Assembly (NCBI RefSeq): GCF_000255135.1
Contig: NC_016751.1
Coordinates: 1,178,001-1,242,000 of the forward strand
DNA from: Marinitoga piezophila KA3
GTDB taxonomy: Bacteria; Thermotogota; Thermotogae; Petrotogales; Petrotogaceae
Length of the DNA: 64,000 nucleotides
Direction: 5' to 3'
In this document: piece by piece, positions 7,501 to 16,684 of the stretch
How the letters are laid out: each line of letters opens with the position of its first letter
How positions within the stretch are numbered: position 1 is the stretch's first letter
The notes under the pieces: generated by a model
Told to the model about the DNA's origin: nothing
Databases searched by the model: none
Seen by the model: the letters and a program-made list of their open reading frames with translations, nothing else
Made by a program: the position numbers and the translations under genes

Positions 7501-10500
7501 TTAGTTAAGGTTCTCCATAAATTTAAAATCTACTGGAACAACATGAGTAACGCCATCTCTCATAGTAATTCCATGGAAAATATCGGCAATTTCCATCATC
7601 AATTTATTATGTGTAATAACCAAAAACTGTGTCTTATCAGCATGTTTCCTTATTAACTTCGCCAGTTTTCCTGCATTTATATCATCAAGCGGCGCATCAA
7701 TTTCATCAAGCACATAAAATGGGCTAGGATTCACATTCATAAGTGCAAAAAGGAAAGCTGAAGTTATCAAAGCTTTCTCTCCACCAGAAAACAATTGCAA
7801 TTTCTGGAAATTCCTTCCTGGCTTTTTAACGGAAATTTCCACACCTTTTTCAAAAGCCTTTCCTTCACCAAACATCTTCAACAATCCATCGCCGCCAACA
7901 AATAATTCTTTAATAAACTCACCAAACTTTTCATTTACAAAATTAAATGTCTTTAAATATTTCTCCTCTGCTTCCTGATCTATCTTATCAATACCTTCCT
8001 GTAATGTCTTAATAGACTTTAAAATATCCTCTTTTTGCTTATATCTATCATCAAGATCCTTTTTCACCATTTCATATTCATCTAAAACAGCAAGATCAAC
8101 ACTTCCAATATGTTTTAAAGCCTTTTTAATATCCTCAATACGCCTTTCAAGTGCCATAATTTCCATATCGTTTAAATTTTCAAAAACAAATTCTTCTGTA
8201 TCAATTCCCATATTCTTTGCCTTTTCAAATAAAAAGTCCTTTTCATGAATAAGATTTTGTTTCTCTAAATCCAGCTCATGCGCAGCATTCTTCAAATCAT
8301 CTATCTTATCCTTTATTTCATTTCTAAGCTTTTCATATTGTTCCAATTCCTCAAACTTCTCTTTCTTACCTTCTCTACTCTTTTTAAGCATTTGAAATGC
8401 CTCATTCATTTCCTCATTAATTCTTTTAATTTCCTCTTCATAATCTTCTAACTCTTTGCTTTTTTGTTCCATCTCATTCTTTAACTGCTTAAACTTATTC
8501 TCAAGTGATTCAAGATGATTTTCTATGCTTCTCAAATTATTCTTTACTTCATTTCTTTCCTTTTCATATTCTGAAATCTTTGACAATACAGAATTCTTAT
8601 GCAAATTCAATTCATCCAATCTTGCAATCTTCTTCCTGAGTTCATTATCTATTGTCTTATTGCTCTTTTCTATTTCCTCTATTTCAATTTCTATTTTCTT
8701 TTGCAAATCAACATTATCGTTTATTTTTATTTCCAGTTCCTTCAATTCTTCCTCTATTTCATTTATCCTATCTTCAAATGTATCTATTCTGCTCAACACC
8801 TCTTCATACCCATGTTTTGCATTGGAATATTCCTTTTTAAAATCCTTATATGAATTCTTTCCATTTAAATGATTATATCTTATCTCATTTAACTTCTCTT
8901 CCAATTTTTTAAGCTCCACAGTTGAACGCTTATAATTATATTCCACCTTTTCCAAATTTTTTTCATTTAAAGAAATTTCTTCTTCTATTTCCTTCAATGA
9001 CTCTTCAAGCTCAGCTAATTCTCTCTTTCTTGAAAGAAGAAGTGTTTGATTATTGTTTTTTGAAGCACCACCTGTAATTGCACCAGATGTGTTTATTATC
9101 TCTCCAGAAACAGTTGCAATTGTAAGCGACACATTCTTCATTCGATTTTTAATTTCCAGTGCTGTTTCAAGCCTATCAACAATTATTGAATTACCAAACA
9201 CATATTTTATAACCTTTTCATATTCTGGATCATAACTTACCAGATCTACCGCATAGCCATAAAATCCTGGTTCATATTCCAGCTCTTTTACCCTTCTTAA
9301 ATTTGAATTAATCAAATCAAGAGGCAAAAATGTAACTCTTCCAGCTCTTTCTGCTTTTAAATATTTTATATATGAAGACACCTGTGAAGAGCGTTTTATA
9401 ACCACATTCTGAAGTCTAAAACCTGCAATTGTGGTAATAGCCGTTTCCAACTCTTCAGGTACCTCTATTAAATTCAAAACCACATCCACAATATTTTCAT
9501 CATTATGAAACGCCTCAAACAGTTTTTTTATTGCATATGAAAACCCTTCATAATCCGAAATCTGCAGTTTTAAATTCTCTATCTTTCTTTTTGTTAAATC
9601 CTCTTCACGTCTTAACTTTTGAAGATATTCATATGTTTCCGAAACGCTCCTATGCAGCTCTTCTGTTTCACTTTTCTTTTCTTCAATCTGATCCATTAAT
9701 TCCTTTTCTTTTTTAGAATAATGCTCAAGATCCTTTTCAAGAACTTTTAATTTTTCCTCTAATTCCTCTATCTTCTTTGCATAATTTTCCTTTTCAGTCT
9801 TCAAAAACTTCAATCGCTCATCCTTACTCCCCTGTTCGCTTATTAACTCATTTTTAGTTTTTTCATATTCTTTTCTTTCTTCAATTAATCGCTTTAATTT
9901 CTCTTTCAAAGAAGTTAGCTTATTCATCTCTTTAGAAATAGAAGCCTCTATCTCTTTCTTTTCATTTTCAACCTCTGTAATCTCTTCATTTAATTTACTC
10001 AATTCATTTTCATACTTTTCTATTAAATTCCTAATTTCTTCAAATCTCTTTTTATTTCTGGCATAATCCTCTTCAAACTTCGTCTTTTCCCAGCTATTTT
10101 CAACAATGGCTGAATTTAATTGTTTCAATTCATCCTCAAGATGTGTTTTCATCTTTTCATATGAATCAAGACGTTGCTTGAAGTTTTCCAGTTTTTCTCC
10201 ATATGCAGAAAGCTTTTCATCCTTCTCTTCTATCTCCGCCTTTAATTCCCTGTATAACCTCTCAACCTCAAAACTCTTAGCAAGCAATTCCTTAACCTCT
10301 GACTTATTCTCAAGAATCTTATTCTCAATCTCCTGTATTTTCTCGCTTATCTTTATATTCTTGGCACCAAAATACTTAACCCCTATTTCCTTTAATTCCT
10401 TATTATACTCAACATATTTCTTAGCTCTCGATGCTCTGTTTGACAATGATCTAACCCTTTTCTCAACCTCATACAATATATCGTTTAATCTTTCAAGATT

Positions 10501-11040
10501 CTCCTTTGTCTGTTCAAGCATTCTCAAAGCTATTTCCTTTTTATCAAGATAAACCTTTATTCCAGCAGCATCCTCAATAAGCGCTCTTAACAATTCAGAA
10601 GGAGCTGCTATTAATTCCTTAACCTGGTCCTGACCGATAATAGAATAAAAGGACTTACCAACACCTGCACCACCCATTACCTCAATTAAATCCTTCAATC
10701 GGACATTTCTATTATCAATCTTATATTGTATCTTCCCATCAGCAGAAAGAATCTTACCAAGAGTTCTTATCCTTCCCTCATCATCCTCTATCTTTATAAA
10801 CACCTCAGCCTTTTTGGCAGGAGGCAACTTTTCAGTCCCACTAAAAATAACATCAAACTTCTCCTCTATACGCATTTGCTTTGAGGATTGTTCGCCCAAT
10901 AGCCATCTTATGGCATCCACAATATTCGATTTTCCTGAACCATTTGGTCCAACAATACTAACAACATTTGCATCAAGATTTAATGTTGTATTTTTTACAA
11001 AACTCTTAAACCCTTTTATCCTCAACTCAAGTAACTTCAA
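7501..11040 (-). CDS. smc: chromosome segregation ATPase Smc
   Basis: The 1,179-residue protein is full-length Smc, the DNA-loop-forming ATPase that compacts and separates chromosomes with ScpA/ScpB. Walker A GPNGSGKS is at residues 31-38, a long coiled coil follows, a hinge domain lies at about 505-660 (GFSYAIKKLFEAF through GAITGGASK), then the return coil, the ABC signature LFSGGEKAL (about 1083-1091) and Walker B FYVLDEIDAP (about 1108-1117). It appears to start at TTG (11038-11040), preceded by a G-rich TAGGGGGCGAAGTGG region. It ends at the shared terminator. No scp genes are nearby. Confidence 0.97.
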   Translation of the reverse strand: MKLLELRIKGFKSFVKNTTLNLDANVVSIVGPNGSGKSNIVDAIRWLLGEQSSKQMRIEEKFDVIFSGTEKLPPAKKAEVFIKIEDDEGRIRTLGKILSADGKIQYKIDNRNVRLKDLIEVMGGAGVGKSFYSIIGQDQVKELIAAPSELLRALIEDAAGIKVYLDKKEIALRMLEQTKENLERLNDILYEVEKRVRSLSNRASRAKKYVEYNKELKEIGVKYFGAKNIKISEKIQEIENKILENKSEVKELLAKSFEVERLYRELKAEIEEKDEKLSAYGEKLENFKQRLDSYEKMKTHLEDELKQLNSAIVENSWEKTKFEEDYARNKKRFEEIRNLIEKYENELSKLNEEITEVENEKKEIEASISKEMNKLTSLKEKLKRLIEERKEYEKTKNELISEQGSKDERLKFLKTEKENYAKKIEELEEKLKVLEKDLEHYSKKEKELMDQIEEKKSETEELHRSVSETYEYLQKLRREEDLTKRKIENLKLQISDYEGFSYAIKKLFEAFHNDENIVDVVLNLIEVPEELETAITTIAGFRLQNVVIKRSSQVSSYIKYLKAERAGRVTFLPLDLINSNLRRVKELEYEPGFYGYAVDLVSYDPEYEKVIKYVFGNSIIVDRLETALEIKNRMKNVSLTIATVSGEIINTSGAITGGASKNNNQTLLLSRKRELAELEESLKEIEEEISLNEKNLEKVEYNYKRSTVELKKLEEKLNEIRYNHLNGKNSYKDFKKEYSNAKHGYEEVLSRIDTFEDRINEIEEELKELEIKINDNVDLQKKIEIEIEEIEKSNKTIDNELRKKIARLDELNLHKNSVLSKISEYEKERNEVKNNLRSIENHLESLENKFKQLKNEMEQKSKELEDYEEEIKRINEEMNEAFQMLKKSREGKKEKFEELEQYEKLRNEIKDKIDDLKNAAHELDLEKQNLIHEKDFLFEKAKNMGIDTEEFVFENLNDMEIMALERRIEDIKKALKHIGSVDLAVLDEYEMVKKDLDDRYKQKEDILKSIKTLQEGIDKIDQEAEEKYLKTFNFVNEKFGEFIKELFVGGDGLLKMFGEGKAFEKGVEISVKKPGRNFQKLQLFSGGEKALITSAFLFALMNVNPSPFYVLDEIDAPLDDINAGKLAKLIRKHADKTQFLVITHNKLMMEIADIFHGITMRDGVTHVVPVDFKFMENLN

Positions 11041-11136
11041 CCACTTCGCCCCCTAACTTATTACTAAAACTATTATATCATAAAAATTTTGTGCAATAAT
11101 AACAAATAAAAATTAAATCAAAAATCAAGAAAACAT

Positions 11137-11205
11137 TCATAAAAAGGTTCGTTCATGCGACTCAATTGCTGATCCTTGAAAATTCCCAACTTAGTTTTCT
11201 TTTCG
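11137..11205. repeat. fragment resembling one arm of the 58.4-kb palindromic element
   Basis: AAAAAGGTTCGTTCATGCG in this otherwise gene-free 11041-11256 interval closely matches AAAAAGGTTCATTCAGGCG at the edge of the nested palindrome near 58.42 kb. The following bases diverge. It may be a decayed copy of the same intergenic element. The rest of the interval is A/T-rich and should contain the smc and MFS promoters; GGAGG at 11245-11249 is the MFS ribosome site. Confidence 0.35.
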
Positions 11206-11256
11206 AACTTTTTTTGATATAATAATATAAAAAGACTATATATCGGAGGTATCTAT

Positions 11257-12468
11257 ATGCAAAACGTCAAACGAAACTTCTACGCATTCATCTGGCACGC
11301 AATATTCCTCGCAATAGCAAGCTCATTCATCGAAGTAAACACCGTAGTCTCCTCATTAATCCTTCAAGCAGGAGGCGGTGAATTCCTGCTCGGTCTTGTC
11401 ACAGCAATCTCTGTTGGAATTCCACTCTTAGCACAATTATTCTTTGCAGGGTTTCTCGTTTCAAAACCTCTAAAAAAACCATATCTATTAACAGGAATAT
11501 ACCTTAGAATCTTTTCATTATTAGCAATAGGTTTATTATTAATCTCTCCATTATCAGAAAAAACACTGTTAACCCTGATTATTATTATAATTTCTATATT
11601 CTCATTTAGCGGTGTATTTGCAGGTGTAAGTTACACCGATTTACTTGGAAAATCTATACCAAAGGACTTGCAAAGAAAATTCATGAGCTTCAGGCAAATA
11701 TCCAGAAGTTCCTTTGCACTATTAAGCGCATTCTTAGCAAAGTATATATTAAATAAATTCGAATATCCACACAATTACTCAAACATGTTTCTCATAGCTT
11801 CATTTTCACTGTTCATAGCCTCACTTGGATTCTGGCTAATCAAAGAAGAAAAATTTGAAGTAAAAAGGGAATTCCCTTCTTTCATGGAAATAATAAAAAA
11901 TATTCCTACAATACTTTCAAGGGATAAAAATCTCCTAAATTACGTTATCTTTAGCAATTTAACAGGGTTTGGTTTAATAATAATACCATTTTATGTATTA
12001 CTTGCCAAAAACACATTTACCCTTTCAGACAAAATGGTTGGAAACTTCCTGTTATTACAAATGATAGGAATAGTTTTATCAAGTTTCGTCTGGGGACCAT
12101 TATTACATAAAAAAGGCTACAAAAAAATATTGAAATACTGTATAGCAATTGGAGGTTTAATCCCAATACTTGCATTAATATTAAGCAAAACATCACCATT
12201 ATTATACTCAACATTATTCCTGCTAACGGGAATTGCAATAAGTGCCCGTCAAATGACATTTGAAGGTGTTTTAATAGAAATCAGCGATCATCATAACAGA
12301 GCATTATACGTTGGAATCTCAGGAGCTTTAAACTTTGTAACAGCATTACTCCCATTAATAATTGGCGCAATTATAAAACACGTTGGTTTTATTAACGTAT
12401 TCATCTTTGTAGCTATAATGATATACTCAAGCTTATATTTCTTAAATCAGATGAAATTAGAACATTAG
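11257..12468 (+). CDS. major facilitator superfamily transporter
   Basis: The 403-residue protein has about 12 hydrophobic helices in two halves of six, with a central charged loop (IKEEKFEVKREFPSF, about residues 194-208), the usual MFS arrangement. The N-terminal half contains LVTAISVGIPLLAQLFFAG and SYTDLLGKSIPKDLQRKFMSFRQ, which resembles a group of uncharacterised MFS permeases. Substrate cannot be predicted. GGAGG precedes the ATG. It is monocistronic: a strong hairpin overlaps its stop codon and no gene follows for 180 bases. Confidence 0.85.
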   Translation: MQNVKRNFYAFIWHAIFLAIASSFIEVNTVVSSLILQAGGGEFLLGLVTAISVGIPLLAQLFFAGFLVSKPLKKPYLLTGIYLRIFSLLAIGLLLISPLSEKTLLTLIIIIISIFSFSGVFAGVSYTDLLGKSIPKDLQRKFMSFRQISRSSFALLSAFLAKYILNKFEYPHNYSNMFLIASFSLFIASLGFWLIKEEKFEVKREFPSFMEIIKNIPTILSRDKNLLNYVIFSNLTGFGLIIIPFYVLLAKNTFTLSDKMVGNFLLLQMIGIVLSSFVWGPLLHKKGYKKILKYCIAIGGLIPILALILSKTSPLLYSTLFLLTGIAISARQMTFEGVLIEISDHHNRALYVGISGALNFVTALLPLIIGAIIKHVGFINVFIFVAIMIYSSLYFLNQMKLEH

Positions 12469-12492
12469 AACTTTCTAATGTTCTAATTTTTT
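12455..12492 (+). terminator. terminator overlapping the MFS stop codon
   Basis: AATTAGAACATTAGAA (12455-12470) pairs perfectly with TTCTAATGTTCTAATT (12473-12488), leaving a two-base loop, and is followed by TTTTTTAATTTT. The stop codon at 12466-12468 lies inside the left arm, so the terminator includes the last codons of the gene. Confidence 0.8.
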
Positions 12493-12648
12493 AATTTTCT
12501 AATTCTCTAATTCTCTTTTAATCTAAATTTAAAAGAAAATACATATATATTTTTTCAATAGATATATGATTTGTGATATAATTAATAATGTAAAGGATAA
12601 AAATGCCAAAAATAAAGTGAAAATTATAACTTTTTTAGGAGGGATATT

Positions 12649-13989
12649 ATGAAATACGACATTATTGTTATTGGTGGAAGTGCAGCTGGACTCGTTGCAG
12701 CAATGACTTCAAAAAAAATCTACAAAGACAAAAAGGTACTTGTTATCAAAAAATTAGACAAAGAATTAGTTCCATGTGGAATACCATATATCTTTCACAC
12801 ACTTGGTGGTGTAGAAAAAGACTATATGGGAATTGAAGAAAAATTCAAAGCTATGGGAATTGACTTATTAATTGATGAAGTTATAGACGGTGATGCAGAA
12901 AAGAAAACAATATCAACAAAAAGCGGAAAAACATTTGAATATGAAAAATTAATTATCGCAACAGGTTCAACTCCATTTAGAGCTCCAATTCCTGGAAATG
13001 AACTTGAAAATGTACTAACAATTCCAAAGGATCATTTTTATCTCGAAACAGTTCACGAAAAACTCAAAGATGCTAAAAATGTGGTAATTATCGGCGGTGG
13101 ATTTATCGGTGTTGAAGTTGCAGATGAAATCAAAAAAGCCGGTAAAAACGTTACATTAATAGAAGCAAGAGATTATTTATTACCAGCATCATTTGACAAA
13201 GATTTTGGAGAAATTGCACGTGAAGAAATTGAAAGCGATAATGTAAAAGTATTATTGAATTCTAAAGTAAAAGAAATCGCAGGAAACGGAAAAGTTGAAA
13301 AGGTTGTTCTTGATGGTGGAGAAGAAATACCTGCAGATGTTGTAATACTCGCTACAGGTTATAAGCCAAATGTTGAAATTGGAAAGAAAATGGGTTTAAA
13401 AATTACAGATCTTGGATACATTGAAACAGATGATTACATGAGAACATCAGTAGCTGACATTTATGCAGCAGGAGACTGTGTACAACACAAAGATTACTTC
13501 ACAGGAAAACCATCAAGACTTATGCTCGCATCAGCAGCTGTTTTTGATGCAAGAATTGCAGCATCCAACCTTTACAAATTAAGAGTATTAAGAACAAACA
13601 AAGGCTCATTAAACGCATATTCAACAGTAATTGGAGGCAAAGCATTTGCTGCAGCAGGAATTACAGAAGCAGTTGCAAAACAGGAAGGTTTCGATATAGT
13701 TGTAGGAAAAGCGGAAGTTATGGACAGACATCCTGGTAAATTTGCAGATGCTTCAAAAATCGTATTAAAATTAATATTCTCAAAAGAAAGTGGATTATTA
13801 TTAGGAGCTCAAATGGCTGGCGGAAAGAGTATCGGTGAAATGATAAATATTATCAGTTTAGCAATTCAAAAAGAAGTTACTGTTCAGGACATTATGACAA
13901 TGCAAATAGGTACACACCCATTATTAACAGCAGCTCCAACTGTATATCCACTCTCAGTAGCAGCAGAACAGGCTTTTTCACAAATGTAA
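12649..13989 (+). CDS. CoA-disulfide reductase / NADH oxidase-type flavoprotein
   Basis: The 446-residue enzyme belongs to the FAD- and NAD(P)H-dependent family that includes CoA-disulfide reductase, NADH oxidase and NAD(P)H polysulfide reductase. It has an FAD-binding IIVIGGSAAGLVAA motif at the N-terminus, the redox-active cysteine in VPCGIPY (Cys43), an NAD(P)H-binding IIGGGFIGVEVADEI motif (about 148-162), YAAGDCV for FAD, and a C-terminal dimerisation domain. In anaerobic thermophiles these enzymes handle oxygen or elemental sulfur; which reaction applies here is not decided by sequence. A GGAGGG site precedes the ATG and a clean terminator follows. Confidence 0.92.
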   Translation: MKYDIIVIGGSAAGLVAAMTSKKIYKDKKVLVIKKLDKELVPCGIPYIFHTLGGVEKDYMGIEEKFKAMGIDLLIDEVIDGDAEKKTISTKSGKTFEYEKLIIATGSTPFRAPIPGNELENVLTIPKDHFYLETVHEKLKDAKNVVIIGGGFIGVEVADEIKKAGKNVTLIEARDYLLPASFDKDFGEIAREEIESDNVKVLLNSKVKEIAGNGKVEKVVLDGGEEIPADVVILATGYKPNVEIGKKMGLKITDLGYIETDDYMRTSVADIYAAGDCVQHKDYFTGKPSRLMLASAAVFDARIAASNLYKLRVLRTNKGSLNAYSTVIGGKAFAAAGITEAVAKQEGFDIVVGKAEVMDRHPGKFADASKIVLKLIFSKESGLLLGAQMAGGKSIGEMINIISLAIQKEVTVQDIMTMQIGTHPLLTAAPTVYPLSVAAEQAFSQM

Positions 13990-14000
13990 ATACAATAATA

Positions 14001-14032
14001 AATACAGCCCCTTAAAGGGGCTGTATTTTATT
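14001..14032 (+). terminator. intrinsic terminator of the flavoprotein gene
   Basis: AATACAGCCCCTT and AAGGGGCTGTATT form a perfect 13-bp stem with little or no loop (so a few central pairs must open), followed by TTA TTGT. It lies 12 bases after the stop. Confidence 0.85.
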
Positions 14033-14034
14033 GT

Positions 14035-14160
14035 AACTTCCTTTTCATCCTCAACAAAAAACCAGGGCAAAAATTTGACCCTGGTGGTTTGGAAAATGAA
14101 TTATATAAAAATATATACCGTGGACCACATTCTAATCTTTGTTAGAAGGATCTACGGTAT
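14035..14160. repeat. ~125-bp direct repeat, copy 1 (downstream of AAA gene 1)
   Basis: This stretch matches 15745-15869 with only a few differences, so the AAA/PD-(D/E)XK gene at 14165-15700 lies between direct repeats. It has two hairpins: a terminator at 14061-14085 and a long imperfect stem at about 14115-14160 (ATACCGT...ACGGTAT with an inner TTCTAA/TTAGAA pair). A partial third copy (terminator part only) lies at 20689-20743 beside the second paralogue. Confidence 0.85.
14061..14085 (-). terminator. minus-strand terminator of AAA gene 1
   Basis: Read on the minus strand, ACCAGGG...CCCTGGT forms a 7-bp stem followed by TTTTTTG. It lies about 80 bases past the stop at 14165. The same hairpin recurs at 15770-15795 and 20716-20740. 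Confidence 0.75.
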
Positions 14161-14164
14161 TTTT

Positions 14165-15700
14165 TTATAACTTCTCTATTATATATTCCTCAATATTCCT
14201 TTTTTCTGAATTTATATTTATTCCTATGAGATATATTTCTTTTCCGCTGTATTTTTCATAGTATTTCATTTCTTTTATTTGTTTTAATGCTTCGTCGCTA
14301 CTTTGATCCAGTTTTATCTCAAATAAATATATCCTGTCGTCAAAATCTATTACTAAATCACTTCTTCCAAGATTTGTCAATTCTTCTGCTTTTACATCTA
14401 TTCCTGCCGAGGCTATTATTGTAAATATCAATGAGTGATAATATTTTTCTTCTTTTTTGTGTAGATTATACGGAACAGCGCTTATTATCTTTTTTATTTC
14501 TTCTATTAATCCTTTTATGTCATTTTCTTCTATTTTTAAATATATCTCACTTACCCTGTTTATTTCTTCATCATTAAATCCATAATTGGCTTCTAATATT
14601 AGTGTTGAAAAACTGTTTTTTACTTCAAAATTTGGATAGTCCAGTATATATTTTTTCTTTAATCCATATTTTTTTATTCCCTTAAAGGTTAAATATCCTG
14701 CCTGCGTAAAGAAGATATTTGCTTTTGCATCTTCTATTTCTCTTGTTGAGAAATCTTCTGCACTTACTGGTGTTTTTACTAAATCCTCATACTCTATCTT
14801 TTTGCCTTTTATGTATTCATACAAAAAACTTGGTGAGCCACTTTCAAACCAGTAGTTTCTAAGTTCTTTTTTCTGGAAAAATTGTAATATCGAAAATGGA
14901 TTATATACTGTATGTTCTCCATCAAATGAGAATCCATTATAATATCTTTTCATTTCCTCTAATAATTCTTTTTTTGTTATTCCAAACTTTTTTGCCGTTT
15001 TTTCTATATGTTCTTTAAAATAATATTCTAACTCTTCCTGGGTATATCCAAACATTTGTGAATATGCTGTATCTAATGATATATCGTTTAAATTGTTTAA
15101 TGCTGAGAATACTCCTGTTTTGGTAAATTTTGTTATTCCGGTTATGAAGACAAATCTTATATGTTCATCATTCGCTTTTATTGTTGTATAAAAATCTCTC
15201 AATATTTCTCTATTGCTTTCCGCTTTTTCTTTTTTATTTATATTGTCCAATATTGGTTTTTCGTATTCATCAACTAATATTACTACTTTTCCTTTTTCTG
15301 ATAGCTTCATTATTAATTCATCGAATGCAAACGCATAGTCTGTTTCTTCTATCTTTATTCCGTTCCTTTTTCCTTCTTGTATTATTATCTTTGTTAAACT
15401 TTCTTTGAGTTTTTCTGTATTTTCTGATTTCGCCTTTAATAGATTTAATCTTATTATTGGATATTCCTTAAAATCCCATTTGTCATATATATATGTATCC
15501 TTAAATAATTCCTTCTCTCCTTTGAATAAGTAATAAAATGTTGATACTGTTAAACTCTTCCCAAATCTTCGTGGCCTAGACATAAAATAAAATTTTCCAC
15601 TATTTATTAAATCATATAAATACTTTGTTTTATCCACATATATATAATTTTCTTCTATTATTTCCTTATAATCCTGTATCCCTACCGGCAGTTTTTTCAT
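14165..15700 (-). CDS. AAA-ATPase-like / PD-(D/E)XK protein (DUF1703 type), paralogue 1
   Basis: The 511-residue protein has the AAA-ATPase-like plus PDDEXK_9 architecture. It opens MKKLPVGIQDYKEIIEENY, has a Walker A-like SRPRRFGKSL (residues 41-50), a Walker B-like VVILVDEYEKPIL (about 143-155), the TGITKFTKTGVFSALNN motif, and a C-terminal nuclease-like core DLVIDFDDRIYLFEIKL. The family is abundant in anaerobes; its function is not established, though defence or mobile-element roles are suspected. GGAGGTG lies seven bases before ATG 15700, so the in-frame GTG at 15715 is part of the ribosome site. It is a mosaic relative of 19106-20647. Confidence 0.88.
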   Translation of the reverse strand: MKKLPVGIQDYKEIIEENYIYVDKTKYLYDLINSGKFYFMSRPRRFGKSLTVSTFYYLFKGEKELFKDTYIYDKWDFKEYPIIRLNLLKAKSENTEKLKESLTKIIIQEGKRNGIKIEETDYAFAFDELIMKLSEKGKVVILVDEYEKPILDNINKKEKAESNREILRDFYTTIKANDEHIRFVFITGITKFTKTGVFSALNNLNDISLDTAYSQMFGYTQEELEYYFKEHIEKTAKKFGITKKELLEEMKRYYNGFSFDGEHTVYNPFSILQFFQKKELRNYWFESGSPSFLYEYIKGKKIEYEDLVKTPVSAEDFSTREIEDAKANIFFTQAGYLTFKGIKKYGLKKKYILDYPNFEVKNSFSTLILEANYGFNDEEINRVSEIYLKIEENDIKGLIEEIKKIISAVPYNLHKKEEKYYHSLIFTIIASAGIDVKAEELTNLGRSDLVIDFDDRIYLFEIKLDQSSDEALKQIKEMKYYEKYSGKEIYLIGININSEKRNIEEYIIEKL

Positions 15701-15715
15701 CACTCCCACCTCCAC

Positions 15716-15740
15716 AATTGAATTATATCACAATTCAATT
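15716..15740 (-). promoter_or_regulatory. palindromic operator overlapping an extended -10 promoter
   Basis: AATTGAATT (15716-15724) and AATTCAATT (15732-15740) are perfect inverted 9-mers around a 7-base spacer. On the minus strand they contain TGATATAAT, an extended -10 box, immediately before the ribosome site of the AAA gene. The same arrangement is preserved at 20665-20689 for the paralogue. A repressor binding here would block transcription; that role is inferred. Confidence 0.6.
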
Positions 15741-15744
15741 ACGA

Positions 15745-15869
15745 CCTCTCTTTCATTCTCAACAACAAAACCAGGGCAAAAATTTGACCCCTGGTAGTTT
15801 GAAAAATGAATTATATAAAAATATATACCGTGGACCACATTCTAATCTCTCTTAGAAGGATCCACGGTG
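15745..15869. repeat. ~125-bp direct repeat, copy 2 (upstream of AAA gene 1)
   Basis: Nearly identical to 14035-14160, including the terminator hairpin and the long ACCGTGGA...TCCACGGT stem (here perfectly paired at its ends). It lies 3' of the Panacea-like gene on the minus strand, so both copies follow the end of a minus-strand gene. Bases 15870-15981 hold no gene; an open stretch of about 27 codons on the minus strand (GFVIEIGEWKKIIKNIELFF) may be a gene scrap. Confidence 0.85.
15770..15795 (-). terminator. minus-strand terminator behind the Panacea-like gene
   Basis: ACCAGGG and CCCTGGT pair, with minus-strand TTTTG following. It is part of the 125-bp repeat and ends transcription coming from 16425-15982. 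Confidence 0.65.
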
Positions 15870-15981
15870 ATCATATAGTTTCTATTTTTACTAATAATTT
15901 ATTACTCTTCAAAAAAAAGTTCGATGTTTTTTATAATCTTTTTCCATTCACCTATTTCTATCACAAACCCCACCCCAAATT

Positions 15982-16425
15982 TTACATTATAACCTCTCCA
16001 AATTTCCCATTTTTTACTTTGTCCATTGCATATACTTCTTTTAATATTTCATCTAAATCTTTTCTGGAATATCTATTAACTACATTTTTTATAAACGCTT
16101 TTTCTTCATCTGTTAATAATTTATTCTCTTTAAATTCTTTTGAAATAGAAATAAGATAATATCGTTTTCCTTCATAACTCAACCTTTCTTCAAAATTTAT
16201 ATAATCAAAAGCTTTAAGATATCCTAATATTTTTTCTATTTCCGCTGGATATGGGCCATAAAAATATAACGTATAATCTAAAGTACTTAATTTTTTCCCT
16301 CTCATCTTATTATAGTATAAATCTATCAAAAAAAGGATTTTTACTAATTTAGTCTTTGTTAAAGTCTTTGCCTCATTTAAGACTTCAAGTATAATTGCAT
16401 AATTTTTATTTTCTATTTTTTGCAT
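15982..16425 (-). CDS. Panacea/SocA-type antitoxin-domain protein (putative)
   Basis: The 147-residue protein contains LVKILFLIDLYYNKMRGKKL and TLDYTLYFYGPYPAEIEKIL, which match the pattern of the SocA/Panacea (DUF4065) domain: a K-L-hydrophobic helix, then 'YGPxP' before another helix. Panacea proteins act as chaperone-like antitoxins with many unrelated toxins. No toxin gene is adjacent on the same strand; the nearest possibility is the short scrap at 15890-15975. A TATAAT and GAGGGTG precede the ATG. The domain call is a pattern match made by eye. Confidence 0.65.
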   Translation of the reverse strand: MQKIENKNYAIILEVLNEAKTLTKTKLVKILFLIDLYYNKMRGKKLSTLDYTLYFYGPYPAEIEKILGYLKAFDYINFEERLSYEGKRYYLISISKEFKENKLLTDEEKAFIKNVVNRYSRKDLDEILKEVYAMDKVKNGKFGEVIM

Positions 16426-16684
16426 ATAATCACCCTCTCACTTAATTCTTCACTTTTATTATACCATATAAAAATAAATAGAAATACTTATATCTACTTC
16501 TATAATCACTTTTTATACTATTTCTTTATTAATTCTCTGAATTCCATTTCGGTAGTTAAATCGTATCCATTTATAAAAATCTTTTTCAATATTCCACTTC
16601 TCATTTTTAGAATATTTTACAAACACAAAAGTTCAATTTCATCTTTGGTTTACTTTTAGTATACAATATACAGATCATATAATT
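16426..16684. other. gene-free interval with promoter and direct repeat
   Basis: Holds the minus-strand promoter region of the Panacea-like gene (a GGTATAATAAAAG -10 element just upstream) and, at its right end, one of the two direct repeats that bracket the RloAB pair. I see no coding sequence. Confidence 0.5.
16632..16672. repeat. direct repeat bracketing the RloAB module, left copy
   Basis: The 41 bases from TTCAATTTCATCTTTG to TTTAGTATACAATATACA recur at 18816-18856 with about four differences. The AAA15-RloB gene pair lies exactly between, suggesting it arrived or can leave as a unit. Confidence 0.75.

Noticed and set aside
8525-10552. Plus-strand ORFs within smc
   Set aside because: Serine/Phe/Leu-rich antisense reading of the coiled-coil region; smc itself is unambiguous.
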